Below are positions 16,342-25,371 of a DNA stretch of 64,000 nt, in pieces. Position 1 is the first letter of the stretch; each line of letters begins with the position of its first letter. The stretch comes from Martinezella miluonensis. Its GTDB lineage: Bacteria; Pseudomonadota; Alphaproteobacteria; Rhizobiales; Rhizobiaceae. Position numbers and translations under genes: made by a program. The notes under the pieces are model-generated. The model had not been told where the DNA came from, made no database searches, and saw nothing but the letters and a program-made list of their open reading frames with translations. The DNA is taken from assembly GCF_900094545.1 (NCBI RefSeq), contig NZ_FMAH01000002.1, forward strand, positions 186,001 to 250,000, written 5' to 3'.

Positions 16342-17526
16342 ATGACCTCCTTCACAGACCTCATTCAGCAAAGCACCGCCCATGCGTGGCTGTTCGTCCC
16401 AACGGCCATCCTTTTGGGAGCGCTACATGGCTTGGAACCGGGACATTCCAAGACGATGATGGCGGCCTTCATCATCGCCATCCGCGGAACGATCTCGCAA
16501 GCTGTCATGCTGGGTGTCGCCGCTGCAATTTCCCATACCGCGGTCGTGTGGCTCGTCGCGCTGGGAGGACAGTATCTTGGCCGTGGCATGAACGCAGAGA
16601 CCACCGAACCCTATTTCCAGCTTGCATCGGCCGTCATCATCGTCGGAATCGCCGTCTGGATGCTCTGGCGCACGTGGCGTGAACAGCAGCTCGGGGCCGC
16701 GCATCATCACGATCACCATCATGACCACGATCATGATCATGATCATGGCCACCATCATCATGACGATGTCCGTAGAATCGATACCGGTCATGGCATGATG
16801 GCCCTGGAAGTATTCGAGGACGGAGTTCCGCCTCGGTTCCGCATCCGCTTCGAAAGCGGCCATGGCTGGGCCGCAAAGGATGTGACGCTCGTAACCGAGC
16901 GCCAGGATGGGGCAAGACAAGGCTTTACCTTCGCAGACACGGTTGGGTATCTGGAGAGCCTGGAGGAAATCCCTGAGCCCCATGAATTCAGGGCCCAGGT
17001 CAGCCTTGGCCATGGAAATCACACGCATGACTACGATGTGATCTATAGCGAGGGCGCGCATGACCACCAGGGCCTTGCCGTCGGTGATGGAGAATACATG
17101 GATGCTCACGAACGCGCCCACGCCCAGGATATCGCCCGTCGGTTCAAAAATCAGACCGTCACCAATTGGCAAATCGTCATGTTCGGCCTGACCGGCGGGC
17201 TCATTCCATGCCCGGCGGCGATTACGGTGCTGCTGCTCTGCCTACAGCTCAAGCAGCTCTCGCTCGGTGCGGTACTTGTGGTGTGCTTCAGCGTCGGTCT
17301 GGCCGTAACGATGGTCTCGGCCGGTGTCCTTGCCTCCTTGAGCGTTCGCCATGTCCAGAAACGGTGGTCCGGGTTCAGCACCTTCGCACGACGTGCGCCC
17401 TATGCTTCCGGCGTGCTAATGCTTCTGATCGCGCTTTACATGGGGTATTCAGGGCTGGAAGGGCTTCGCAATGGCTCACATCCAGCCGAGGCGGCCATGG
17501 CATCGGGACTCAAGCCGGCCAGCTAG
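16342..17526 (+). CDS. rcnA: RcnA-type nickel/cobalt efflux permease
   Basis: Inner-membrane Ni/Co exporter of the NicO/RcnA family, 394 aa (E. coli RcnA is shorter, roughly 270). Three N-terminal membrane helices include GALHGLEPGHSKTMMAAF, the conserved H-x4-G-H signature. A strongly histidine/aspartate-rich loop (about 121-140, HHHDHHHDHDHDHDHGHHHH) follows. After it comes an extra soluble segment of about 100 residues (about 150-255) not found in short RcnA, ending in more histidines (GNHTHDY, EGAHDHQG, DAHERAHAQD). Three further helices start at QIVMFGLTGGLIPCPAAI. Divergent from rcnR, which should repress it until Ni or Co binds. Confidence 0.9.
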   Translation: MTSFTDLIQQSTAHAWLFVPTAILLGALHGLEPGHSKTMMAAFIIAIRGTISQAVMLGVAAAISHTAVVWLVALGGQYLGRGMNAETTEPYFQLASAVIIVGIAVWMLWRTWREQQLGAAHHHDHHHDHDHDHDHGHHHHDDVRRIDTGHGMMALEVFEDGVPPRFRIRFESGHGWAAKDVTLVTERQDGARQGFTFADTVGYLESLEEIPEPHEFRAQVSLGHGNHTHDYDVIYSEGAHDHQGLAVGDGEYMDAHERAHAQDIARRFKNQTVTNWQIVMFGLTGGLIPCPAAITVLLLCLQLKQLSLGAVLVVCFSVGLAVTMVSAGVLASLSVRHVQKRWSGFSTFARRAPYASGVLMLLIALYMGYSGLEGLRNGSHPAEAAMASGLKPAS

Positions 17527-17689
17527 CAACTCGTTCGCTATCTCTCCCAAATTGTTGCGATTTGGACTACCTTGCTGTTCTTTGCCGCCTGGATGTCGTG
17601 GCAACGCCTTCCCGACCGTTCGTGACACAGTCGGTTTAGGGCGGAATGCGACCGTGGCGCAAATTCGCCAACAGCGGACAACTTCGGAT

Positions 17690-18109
17690 TTAGTCGGCCG
17701 CTAATCGCGCCGAAATTGACACGGCAGATGACATTCCTGTTTCTTCGCTCTGCAGATGGTCGTCCCGGGCGACCAAATTGCGGCGGGTCAGCCATCCATG
17801 TCCCCAGTCGCGCAAGCCGAGCAGGATCGGTGCCAAAGTCCGGCCTTCGTCGGTGATCGAATATTCCACCTTGGGCGGGATGACGGCAAAGACCTTTCGC
17901 TCGACGAGGCCATCTTCTTCGAGTTCCCGAAGCTGCTTGATCAGAAGGCGTTGGGAGCAGTCGCCAAGCTCTCTTTTAAGCGCGTTGAATCGCAAGGTAC
18001 CCTTGAGCAAATGGTAGAGGATCATGCCCTTCCATTTGCCGCTGATGAGATTGAGTGCCGCGTACATCGTGCAGCCGGGGACCTCGTCGTAGTTCCTGTC
18101 CTTGTTCAT
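17690..18109 (-). CDS. HxlR-family winged-helix regulator
   Basis: 139-aa DNA-binding protein. MYAALNLISGKWKGMILYHLL, LRFNALKRELGDCSQRLLIKQLRELEEDGLVER and KVEYSITDEGRTLAPIL are the HxlR signature in order. C13 just before the first helix is the conserved family cysteine often used for redox or electrophile sensing. It is divergent from a quinone-oxidoreductase-like gene across 140 AT-rich bases, the usual arrangement for HxlR regulators of detoxifying oxidoreductases. The C-terminal 30 residues beyond the domain are not conserved in my judgement. Confidence 0.88.
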   Translation of the reverse strand: MNKDRNYDEVPGCTMYAALNLISGKWKGMILYHLLKGTLRFNALKRELGDCSQRLLIKQLRELEEDGLVERKVFAVIPPKVEYSITDEGRTLAPILLGLRDWGHGWLTRRNLVARDDHLQSEETGMSSAVSISARLAAD

Positions 18110-18123
18110 TCCAGTTGCTCCGA

Positions 18124-18161
18124 CAGTATACTTTTAGACACTATATGCATTTTATTACTGT
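18124..18161. promoter_or_regulatory. Putative HxlR operator in divergent spacer
   Basis: ACAGTA (18124-18129) and TACTGT (18156-18161) form an inverted repeat around an AT-rich block that also holds the palindrome AGTATACT. The position between the HxlR gene and its likely target suggests an operator and overlapping promoters. Inferred from sequence symmetry only. Confidence 0.35.
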
Positions 18162-18249
18162 ATTTTCATTCGGGCATCCAGTTGCCAGATGCATGCGACG
18201 GACGCGCCGCTCCCGAGCGCGTGACGGAAACATGCAAGGAGAATGAAGC

Positions 18250-19242
18250 ATGACCAGAGTTGTACGTTTTCACGAATATGGCGAGCCGGAGGTATTGCGG
18301 ATCGACGATATCGAGGTCCCGGTTCCAGCCGCCGACGAGGTGCAAATCGCCGTGCGGGCCATCGGTCTCAACCGCGCGGAAGTCATGTTCAGGCGACACG
18401 CCTATCTTCAGGAAGCACAGTTCCCTTCAATGCTGGGTTATGAAGCCGCCGGCACCGTCAAGGCGCTCGGCAGCGACGTGAGTGGATTTGCGGAGGGCGA
18501 TGCCGTAAGCGTCATCCCGACCCTGGACATGGCGCGCTGGGGCACCTATGGCGAGGTCATCAATGTCCCGGCTCGTCACGTCGTCAGGCATCCGCAGAAC
18601 CTATCGTTCGAGAAAGCAGCCGCCTCATGGATGCAGTATGTGACGGCATGGGGTGCATTGATCGAACAGGCACGGCTTTCTGCCGGTGACTTCGTGATTG
18701 TATCTGCAGCCTCTAGCAGTGTCGGCATCGCAGCGTTTCAGATCGCCCGGAGCGCCGGCGCGACGGTGATCGCCACCACGCGGACCAGTGCCAAGACAGA
18801 GGGTCTGCACAAGGCCGGCGCACACTATGTTATCGCTACTGCGGAAGAAGACCTGCTCGCACGCGTGAGGGAAATCACCGGCGGCAAGGGCGCACGCGTC
18901 ATATTCGATCCGATCGGTGGCCCAGCGGTCGCGCAGCTTGCCGAATGCATGGCGGTTGGCGGCATCCTTCTGGAATATGGAGCTCTCAGCCCCGAAGAAG
19001 GTTCGTTTCCGCAATTCGCCGTTATTAGGAAAAGCCTGACATTGAAGGGATATCTCTATACCGAGACCGTATCCGATCATGCAGCCCTCGAACGTGCGAA
19101 GACCTTTATCCTTGAGGGACTGCAGTCGGGAGCGCTCGACCCGCTGATCTCTCGCATCTTCACTTTCGATCAAATTCAGGCTGCGACGCATTTCCTGGAA
19201 AGCAATGAACAGATCGGAAAGGTAGTCGTCACTTTGGATTGA
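18250..19242 (+). CDS. Zinc-independent MDR-family NADPH:quinone oxidoreductase-like enzyme
   Basis: Medium-chain dehydrogenase/reductase of 330 aa. The N-terminal GroES-like domain (RFHEYGEPEVLRIDD, GYEAAGTVKALG) lacks the catalytic zinc ligands of alcohol dehydrogenases. The Rossmann part carries SAASSSVGIAAFQIARSAGATVIATTRT, in which the S-S-S-V-G variant replaces the common G-x-G-x-x-G. Members reduce quinones or alpha,beta-unsaturated carbonyls with NADPH. ATG 18250 has AGGAG 8 bases upstream. It is probably regulated by the divergent HxlR protein, and a perfect 11-bp stem terminator follows. Confidence 0.85.
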   Translation: MTRVVRFHEYGEPEVLRIDDIEVPVPAADEVQIAVRAIGLNRAEVMFRRHAYLQEAQFPSMLGYEAAGTVKALGSDVSGFAEGDAVSVIPTLDMARWGTYGEVINVPARHVVRHPQNLSFEKAAASWMQYVTAWGALIEQARLSAGDFVIVSAASSSVGIAAFQIARSAGATVIATTRTSAKTEGLHKAGAHYVIATAEEDLLARVREITGGKGARVIFDPIGGPAVAQLAECMAVGGILLEYGALSPEEGSFPQFAVIRKSLTLKGYLYTETVSDHAALERAKTFILEGLQSGALDPLISRIFTFDQIQAATHFLESNEQIGKVVVTLD

Positions 19243-19266
19243 TAGGCTGCCATCCGTTGATAACCC

Positions 19267-19298
19267 GCCCGCGCCGATTTATCGTCGGCGCGGGCTTT
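19267..19298 (+). terminator. Rho-independent terminator after the oxidoreductase
   Basis: GCCCGCGCCGA (19267-19277) pairs perfectly with TCGGCGCGGGC (19285-19295), loop of 7, then TTT. It lies 25 bases after the stop. Confidence 0.8.
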
Positions 19299-19560
19299 CA
19301 ACATGGCCGCTTCGGACCGAAGACAGTCCAACCGGCGCAGTGAAAATTCCCGGCCCTCACCTTGGGCGTGTCGACCGGCATGAGCCCAGTGCCGAACAGA
19401 GCGGAACAGGCAAGTGGCTGGACTACTTTCTCTTTCTCCACTTTGAGTAGGTTCGCGTCGACGATATGGTAAATCAACCGGGCGAACAGGACATATCTAG
19501 GTCAATAGAGACAAAACTAGCGTCCAATACCAGCGTCCCGCGCTTCCAACTTAGGCTCAT

Positions 19561-19599
19561 TTTGTGCGGTATATGAACAAATATCAAATAACGCACAAA
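19561..19599. promoter_or_regulatory. 39-bp inverted repeat upstream of pcaI, probable pca regulator site
   Basis: The left arm TTTGTGCGGTATATGA and the right arm, read on the other strand as TTTGTGCGTTATTTGA, share 14 of 16 bases. The centre is near 19580, about 90 bases before pcaI. The half-site GTTCATATACCGCAC keeps the ends GTTC and CGCAC of the PcaR (IclR-family) box as I recall it from Pseudomonas. A PcaR-type activator is the likely ligand but is not encoded here. The rest of the 19299-19668 gap holds no convincing gene. Confidence 0.5.
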
Positions 19600-19668
19600 T
19601 CCATTGACGATCCCGGACTGAAGGCGCTTATTGACGCTCACAAGGATGGCATTTGTTGAGGAGGCCCT

Positions 19669-20529
19669 ATGGCGAGGATTCTATCGCTTTCGCAGGCGGT
19701 GGCGGAGAATGTGCATGATGGCGACACGGTCGCCATGGAGGGGTTTACTCACCTCATTCCCTATGCCGCAGGTCACGAAGTCATCCGTCAGGGCAAACAA
19801 GATCTCTTTCTGATCCGTATGACGCCGGACATTCTCTACGATCAGCTGATCGGCGTCGGTGCAGCCAGGGGCATGAAATTTTCCTGGGGCGGCAATCCGG
19901 GCGTCGGCTCGCTCCATCGCTTCCGCGATGCCGTGGAGAACCAATGGCCCCGCCCGCTGGAAATCGAAGAGCACTCGCACGCCGCGATGGCCAATGCCTA
20001 TGAAGCCGGCGCGGCAAACCTGCCTTTCGCTATGCTGCGAGGTTATATCGGCGCAGATCTGCCGACGGTCAATCCGAACATCAGACACGTGACCTGCCCC
20101 TTCACCGGCGAAGTGCTTGCCGCCGTTCCCGCGATCCGGCCTGACGTCACCATCATCCATGCGCTGCGTGCCGACCGGAAGGGCAACGTACTGCTGGAGG
20201 GTATCGTCGGCGTCCAAAAAGAGGCCGTACTGGCCGCCAAGCGCTCAATCGTCACGGTCGAGGAAATCGTCGACGAACTAGATCCGCCCTCGCCCAACTC
20301 CGTCGTGCTGCCGACATGGGCAGTGACGGCAGTGGCGCTCGTGCCGGGCGGCGCATTCCCATCCTATGCGCAGGGCTATTATGCCCGCTCCAACGCCTTC
20401 TACATCGCATGGGACGAAATCGCCCGCAATCGCGACAGCTTCCAGACCTGGATCGAAGAGCATGTGATGAAGGCCAGTCCGGAGGACTTTGCCAAACATG
20501 CCGGCACGAAGCCGGGCAAGACGGCGTAA
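19669..20529 (+). CDS. pcaI: 3-oxoadipate CoA-transferase subunit A
   Basis: Alpha subunit of the enzyme that moves CoA from succinyl-CoA to 3-oxoadipate in the beta-ketoadipate pathway. At 286 aa it belongs to the longer GctA/CatI-like branch rather than the about 230-aa Pseudomonas PcaI type. A coenzyme A transferase family I fold is suggested by VAMEGFTHLIPYAAGHEVIRQ, and SWGGNPGVGS is characteristic of this branch. GAGGAGG sits just before ATG 19669. It is the first gene of pcaIJF and is followed by pcaJ after 10 bases with its own strong ribosome site. Confidence 0.88.
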   Translation: MARILSLSQAVAENVHDGDTVAMEGFTHLIPYAAGHEVIRQGKQDLFLIRMTPDILYDQLIGVGAARGMKFSWGGNPGVGSLHRFRDAVENQWPRPLEIEEHSHAAMANAYEAGAANLPFAMLRGYIGADLPTVNPNIRHVTCPFTGEVLAAVPAIRPDVTIIHALRADRKGNVLLEGIVGVQKEAVLAAKRSIVTVEEIVDELDPPSPNSVVLPTWAVTAVALVPGGAFPSYAQGYYARSNAFYIAWDEIARNRDSFQTWIEEHVMKASPEDFAKHAGTKPGKTA

Positions 20530-20539
20530 GGAGGTCAAG

Positions 20540-21309
20540 ATGAGCGATTTTACGCCTACCGAAATGATGACGATTGCAGCTGCCCGCGCTCTGACGAATG
20601 ACGACGTCTGCTTCGTCGGCATCGGCGCGCCGTCGGCTGCCTGCAACGTCGCGCGGCTGACCCATGCGCCCGATATCACCCTGATCTACGAAAGCGGCAC
20701 CGTCGGCACCAAGCCCGATGTGCTGCCGCTCTCGATCGGCGACGGCGAGCTTTGCGACACTGCCTTGTTCACCGTTTCCGTGCCGGAAATGTTCCGCTAC
20801 TGGCTGCAGGGCGGCCGCATCACCACCGGCTTCCTCGGCGGTGCGCAGATCGACAAGTTCGCCAATCTGAACACGACCGTCGTCGGCCCTTACGATCACC
20901 CCAAGGTTCGCTTACCCGGCGGCGGCGGCGCACCGGAAATCGCCAGCAATTGCGGCCAGATCTTCATCACCATGGCGCTCTCCAAGCGCGGCTTCATCGA
21001 GAAGCTACCCTTCATCACGTCGATGGGCCACGGTGAAGGCGGCAATCATCGCGAGCGCCTGGGCATGAAGACGAAAGGCCCGACTCGCGTTATTACCGAT
21101 CTCTGCGTTCTCGAACCTGATCCGGTCACCAAGGAATTGACTGTCGTGTCGATCCACAAGGGTGTAACCCGGGAGCAGATCATTGAGAATTGTGGCTGGA
21201 CGATCAAGTTCGCCGATGAGGTGATCGAGACGCCGGTGCCGACCGAAACCGAACTATCTGTCCTGCGCGATATCAACGCGCGCACCAAGAAAGCCCATGA
21301 GGCAGCCTG

Positions 21310-21310
<1 letters not shown>
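20540..21310 (+). CDS. pcaJ: 3-oxoadipate CoA-transferase subunit B
   Basis: Beta subunit, 256 aa, partner of PcaI. It carries the E-S-G motif (LIYESGTVG) whose glutamate is the catalytic residue in family I CoA transferases, and the glycine-rich LPGGGGAPEIAS loop. ATG 20540 has AAGGAGG 6-7 bases upstream; a longer in-frame start inside pcaI is unlikely. Its stop and the pcaF start share a base (TGATG), so the three genes are tightly coupled. Confidence 0.9.
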
Positions 21311-22515
<1,205 letters not shown>

Positions 22516-22529
22516 TTTTCCGATCAACT

Positions 22530-22560
22530 ATGGTCCGTCGCCGCATGGGCGGCGGGCCAT
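22530..22560 (+). terminator. Hairpin after pcaIJF, probable terminator
   Basis: ATGGTCCGTCGCC (22530-22542) pairs over 13 positions (two G-U) with GGCGGCGGGCCAT (22548-22560), 15 bases after the pcaF stop. No T-run follows, so termination is less certain. Confidence 0.5.
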
Positions 22561-22669
22561 GCTTGCCGCCAATTCTCGAACGCCGGGCTAATTAAAGCGG
22601 CAATTGCCGATGTCATCTGGAACGGCAAAGGCTCTGGCGCGTTTTCCTGCTGCTCAGTGGGATCGATCC

Positions 22670-25003
22670 ATGCCGTCACGCCCAAATTTCTTAAAGTCAT
22701 TTCCGTCAAGCGCTCTTATCATTCTCATTGCCGTCATCCTGTCGCTGTCGATTGCCCAGGCGGCCTTTGCGGCCGAAGGGCAAAAGGCCAGTCATCCCTC
22801 GGAAGGGTTGTTTCTGGTCCAGATCATTCTGCTCGTCGTATCGGGCAGATTGCTCGGCGAATTGATGGTGCGCATCGGCCAGCCATCGATCATGGGCCAG
22901 ATCATCGCCGGCATCATTCTTGGCCCCTCCCTCTTGGGCATGGTTTTTCCGCAGGCGCAGGCAAGCCTCTTTCCGTCGGATCAGGCGCAGAAGAGCATGA
23001 CCGATTCGGTCGGCCAGCTCGGCATCCTCTTTCTCCTGCTGCTCGCCGGCATGGAAACCGATCTCGGCCTGGCGAAGCGCCTGCGCAAATCAGCGACCGG
23101 TGTCTCGCTCATGGGCATCGTCATTCCGTTTGCCGCAGGCTTTGCACTTGGCGAGCTGATCCCGGATGCCTTGCTTCCTGATCCTCAGAAGCGGCTGGTC
23201 ACATCTCTCTTCCTAGGTACCGCGCTTTCCATCTCTTCCGTGAAGATCGTCGCTACGGTCGTCCGCGAGATGGACTTCATGCGCCGGGACATCGGCCAGT
23301 TGATTGTCGCTTCCGCCATCATCGACGATACCGTGGGATGGGTGATCATCGCCATAACCTTCGGCCTTGCCGAAAAAGGGACCGTCGACCTAACCACGCT
23401 GGCGACCAGCGTGACGGGCACGCTAACCTTCATGGCCGTCAGCTTCACCGTCGGCAGGCGGATCGTCTTCGAAATCATCCGCTGGACCAACGATAATTTC
23501 CGCAGCGACCTGCCCGTGCTCAGCGCCATCATCGCGATCATGGGCACGATGGCGATCATAACCAATCTCATCGGCGTCCATACCGTGCTCGGCGCCTTCG
23601 TCGCCGGTATTCTGGTTGGCGAATCGCCGATCCTCACCCGCCAGATCGATGTGCAGCTTCGCGGATTGACGGCCGCGCTGTTCATGCCCGTCTTCTTTGG
23701 GTTGACCGGTCTGCAGACCGATCTGACCGTACTTGCTAATCCCTCCATATTGTTGCTAACGGCTGCCATCGTCGTGATCGCAAGCATCGGCAAGTTCGGA
23801 GGAGCTTTTGCAGCTGCCAAGTTTGGCGGCTATTCGGCATCGGAGGCGCTGGCACTCGGGTGCGGTATGAATGCCAGGGGATCGACGGAAGTGATCGTCG
23901 CGACCATAGGCCTCTCCGTCGGCGTTCTGGACGAGAAGCTCTTCTCCGTCATCGTTGCCATGGCCGTCATCACCACCATGACGATGCCGCCGACGCTTCG
24001 TTGGGCGCTGGCACGCTTGCCACTGCGCGAGGAGGAGCGCAACCGGCTCGAACGCGAAGAATTCGAAAGCGGAAGCTTCCTCGGAAATTTCGAGCGCATC
24101 CTACTGACCGTCGATGGCTCGCAAAGCAGCCGCCTTGCGACCTGGATCGCCGCCTTCTTCGTGATGACGCGCAAGATGCCCGTCACCGTTCTAGATGTTC
24201 GTAAACCCGCCAGTCCCGACAAGGGAGCGGAGATGGCAAGTGCAACCGCCGAGGCTGCACAATCCCAGGCTAAAACGGCGGCCCAAGAGCTGCGCAAATG
24301 CGCAACCGATCTGCTGTCAGCAGCCTCACCTGATGCGAACCTTGCAACCGAAAGCGACATACACATCACCGTGCGAGACAGGAATGGCGAACTTGGGACC
24401 GTACTCGGCGACATCTCAAGCACCGGCCACGACCTCCTATTTACCGGCATCGAGCCGTCCATGGGCGAAGATGGCCGGTTCAGTGAACCCTTGCAGATCA
24501 TGAGATCAGCGTTCAAAGGCACCTCCGCCATTGTGACGGCGCGCGGCACCCCTCCGAAACGCCCTCAGGACTTGCGGATCCTGCTGCCCGTCAGCGGTAC
24601 GGAGCGTTCGATACGAGCAGCAGAGTTTGGGCTTGTGATAGCCAAGGCTACGGGCGCCCATTGCGCGCTCCTGTTGATTGTGGAGCCTCGGCAGGTCAGG
24701 GCGATCCCGCGTATCAGCGACCGCGGTAATGACAATCGGGTTGTTCTCAAGGCAGTCGGCGAGATCGCCGAGTACTATCATGTGGAGTTGGAGAAGGTCG
24801 TTCAGGAGGGGCCTTCTCCGGAGCTATCAATCCTCCGTCACGCCCGCGGCGGCAAATACAATTTGATCGTGCTGGGAGTGAGCAAGCGGGCAAGCGGCGG
24901 CCTCTCCTACGGAAGCGTCGCTGATACGCTGCTGCAGACAGCCGACCGATCATGCATTTTCATCGAAACCGACCTCGCGACGAGCGCTGCGGTGCCGAGC
25001 TAG
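22670..25003 (+). CDS. CPA2-type monovalent cation/proton antiporter with C-terminal universal-stress domains
   Basis: About 777 aa. A signal-like first segment ends AFA-A and is followed by about 12 membrane helices of the Na+/H+ exchanger fold (residues about 40-440). An aspartate pair in ASAIIDDTVGW (about 218) matches the ion-binding D-D of electrogenic antiporters. The cytosolic half (about 460-777) has two UspA-like regions: RILLTVDGSQSSRLATW, and LRILLPVSGTERSIRAAEFG with the later LIVLGVSKRASGG nucleotide-loop-like segment. KefB/KefC-type TrkA-N domains are absent. ATG 22670 is chosen because it begins the signal-like segment; in-frame starts at 22604 and 22610 exist. The transported ion is not predictable. 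Confidence 0.83.
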   Translation: MPSRPNFLKSFPSSALIILIAVILSLSIAQAAFAAEGQKASHPSEGLFLVQIILLVVSGRLLGELMVRIGQPSIMGQIIAGIILGPSLLGMVFPQAQASLFPSDQAQKSMTDSVGQLGILFLLLLAGMETDLGLAKRLRKSATGVSLMGIVIPFAAGFALGELIPDALLPDPQKRLVTSLFLGTALSISSVKIVATVVREMDFMRRDIGQLIVASAIIDDTVGWVIIAITFGLAEKGTVDLTTLATSVTGTLTFMAVSFTVGRRIVFEIIRWTNDNFRSDLPVLSAIIAIMGTMAIITNLIGVHTVLGAFVAGILVGESPILTRQIDVQLRGLTAALFMPVFFGLTGLQTDLTVLANPSILLLTAAIVVIASIGKFGGAFAAAKFGGYSASEALALGCGMNARGSTEVIVATIGLSVGVLDEKLFSVIVAMAVITTMTMPPTLRWALARLPLREEERNRLEREEFESGSFLGNFERILLTVDGSQSSRLATWIAAFFVMTRKMPVTVLDVRKPASPDKGAEMASATAEAAQSQAKTAAQELRKCATDLLSAASPDANLATESDIHITVRDRNGELGTVLGDISSTGHDLLFTGIEPSMGEDGRFSEPLQIMRSAFKGTSAIVTARGTPPKRPQDLRILLPVSGTERSIRAAEFGLVIAKATGAHCALLLIVEPRQVRAIPRISDRGNDNRVVLKAVGEIAEYYHVELEKVVQEGPSPELSILRHARGGKYNLIVLGVSKRASGGLSYGSVADTLLQTADRSCIFIETDLATSAAVPS

Positions 25004-25366
25004 AGCACGTCCATTTTGATCGGGGTCATGGTCGCACGCAGCGAAGAAATTCGCGCATTCGCTCGGCTCGAAGAGGGTGATGATCTGGCCGACGGTGTTC
25101 CACAGAGCGGCGACTGATCGTTCCGCTCGTTCACGCAGGAGCGCCTAGAGCCTGGAGAAGACGTTTTCAACAGGTTGAAGTCCGGACACCATAGGGCGGC
25201 AGGAAAAGGAGCCTGCATCCTGCGCTTTCTATGGCGTGGTGCACGCCCTCCACCTTGTGAGCTGGCAGGTTATCCATGACGACGATATCCTCTGGGAACA
25301 ATGTCGGGATGAGGACCTGTTCGACATGGACGCGGAATGCTGTGCCGGTCGTTGTCGCACCGGGCT
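25004..25366 (-). pseudogene. Remnant of an IS630-family transposase
   Basis: The minus strand encodes VHVEQVLIPTLFPEDIVVMDNLPAHK and RLLFLPPY, the middle of an IS630/DDE transposase with its D in V-M-D-N. After a frame change comes VENVFSRL, then a stop, then ALWNTVGQIITLFEPSECANFF, the family C-terminus. The first third is missing and there is at least one frameshift and one TAG, so it is dead. It lies exactly between the antiporter stop and the end of the GGDEF-EAL gene. No intact terminal inverted repeats were identified. Confidence 0.8.
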
Positions 25367-25371
25367 GGCGC

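Noticed and set aside
16710-16770. Tandem GATCATGATCATGATC-like tract as a DNA repeat or regulatory array
   Set aside because: It encodes the His/Asp loop of RcnA. The periodicity follows from CAT/GAT codons.
16695-16770. Search for CRISPR arrays and tRNA genes
   Set aside because: No regularly spaced repeats with unique spacers and no cloverleaf-like sequence were seen anywhere; the only obvious tandem DNA repeat is this coding one.
16423-17172. Minus-strand frame with repeated Met-Ile-Val runs, superficially a membrane protein
   Set aside because: The runs are the antisense of the His-Asp repeat of rcnA.
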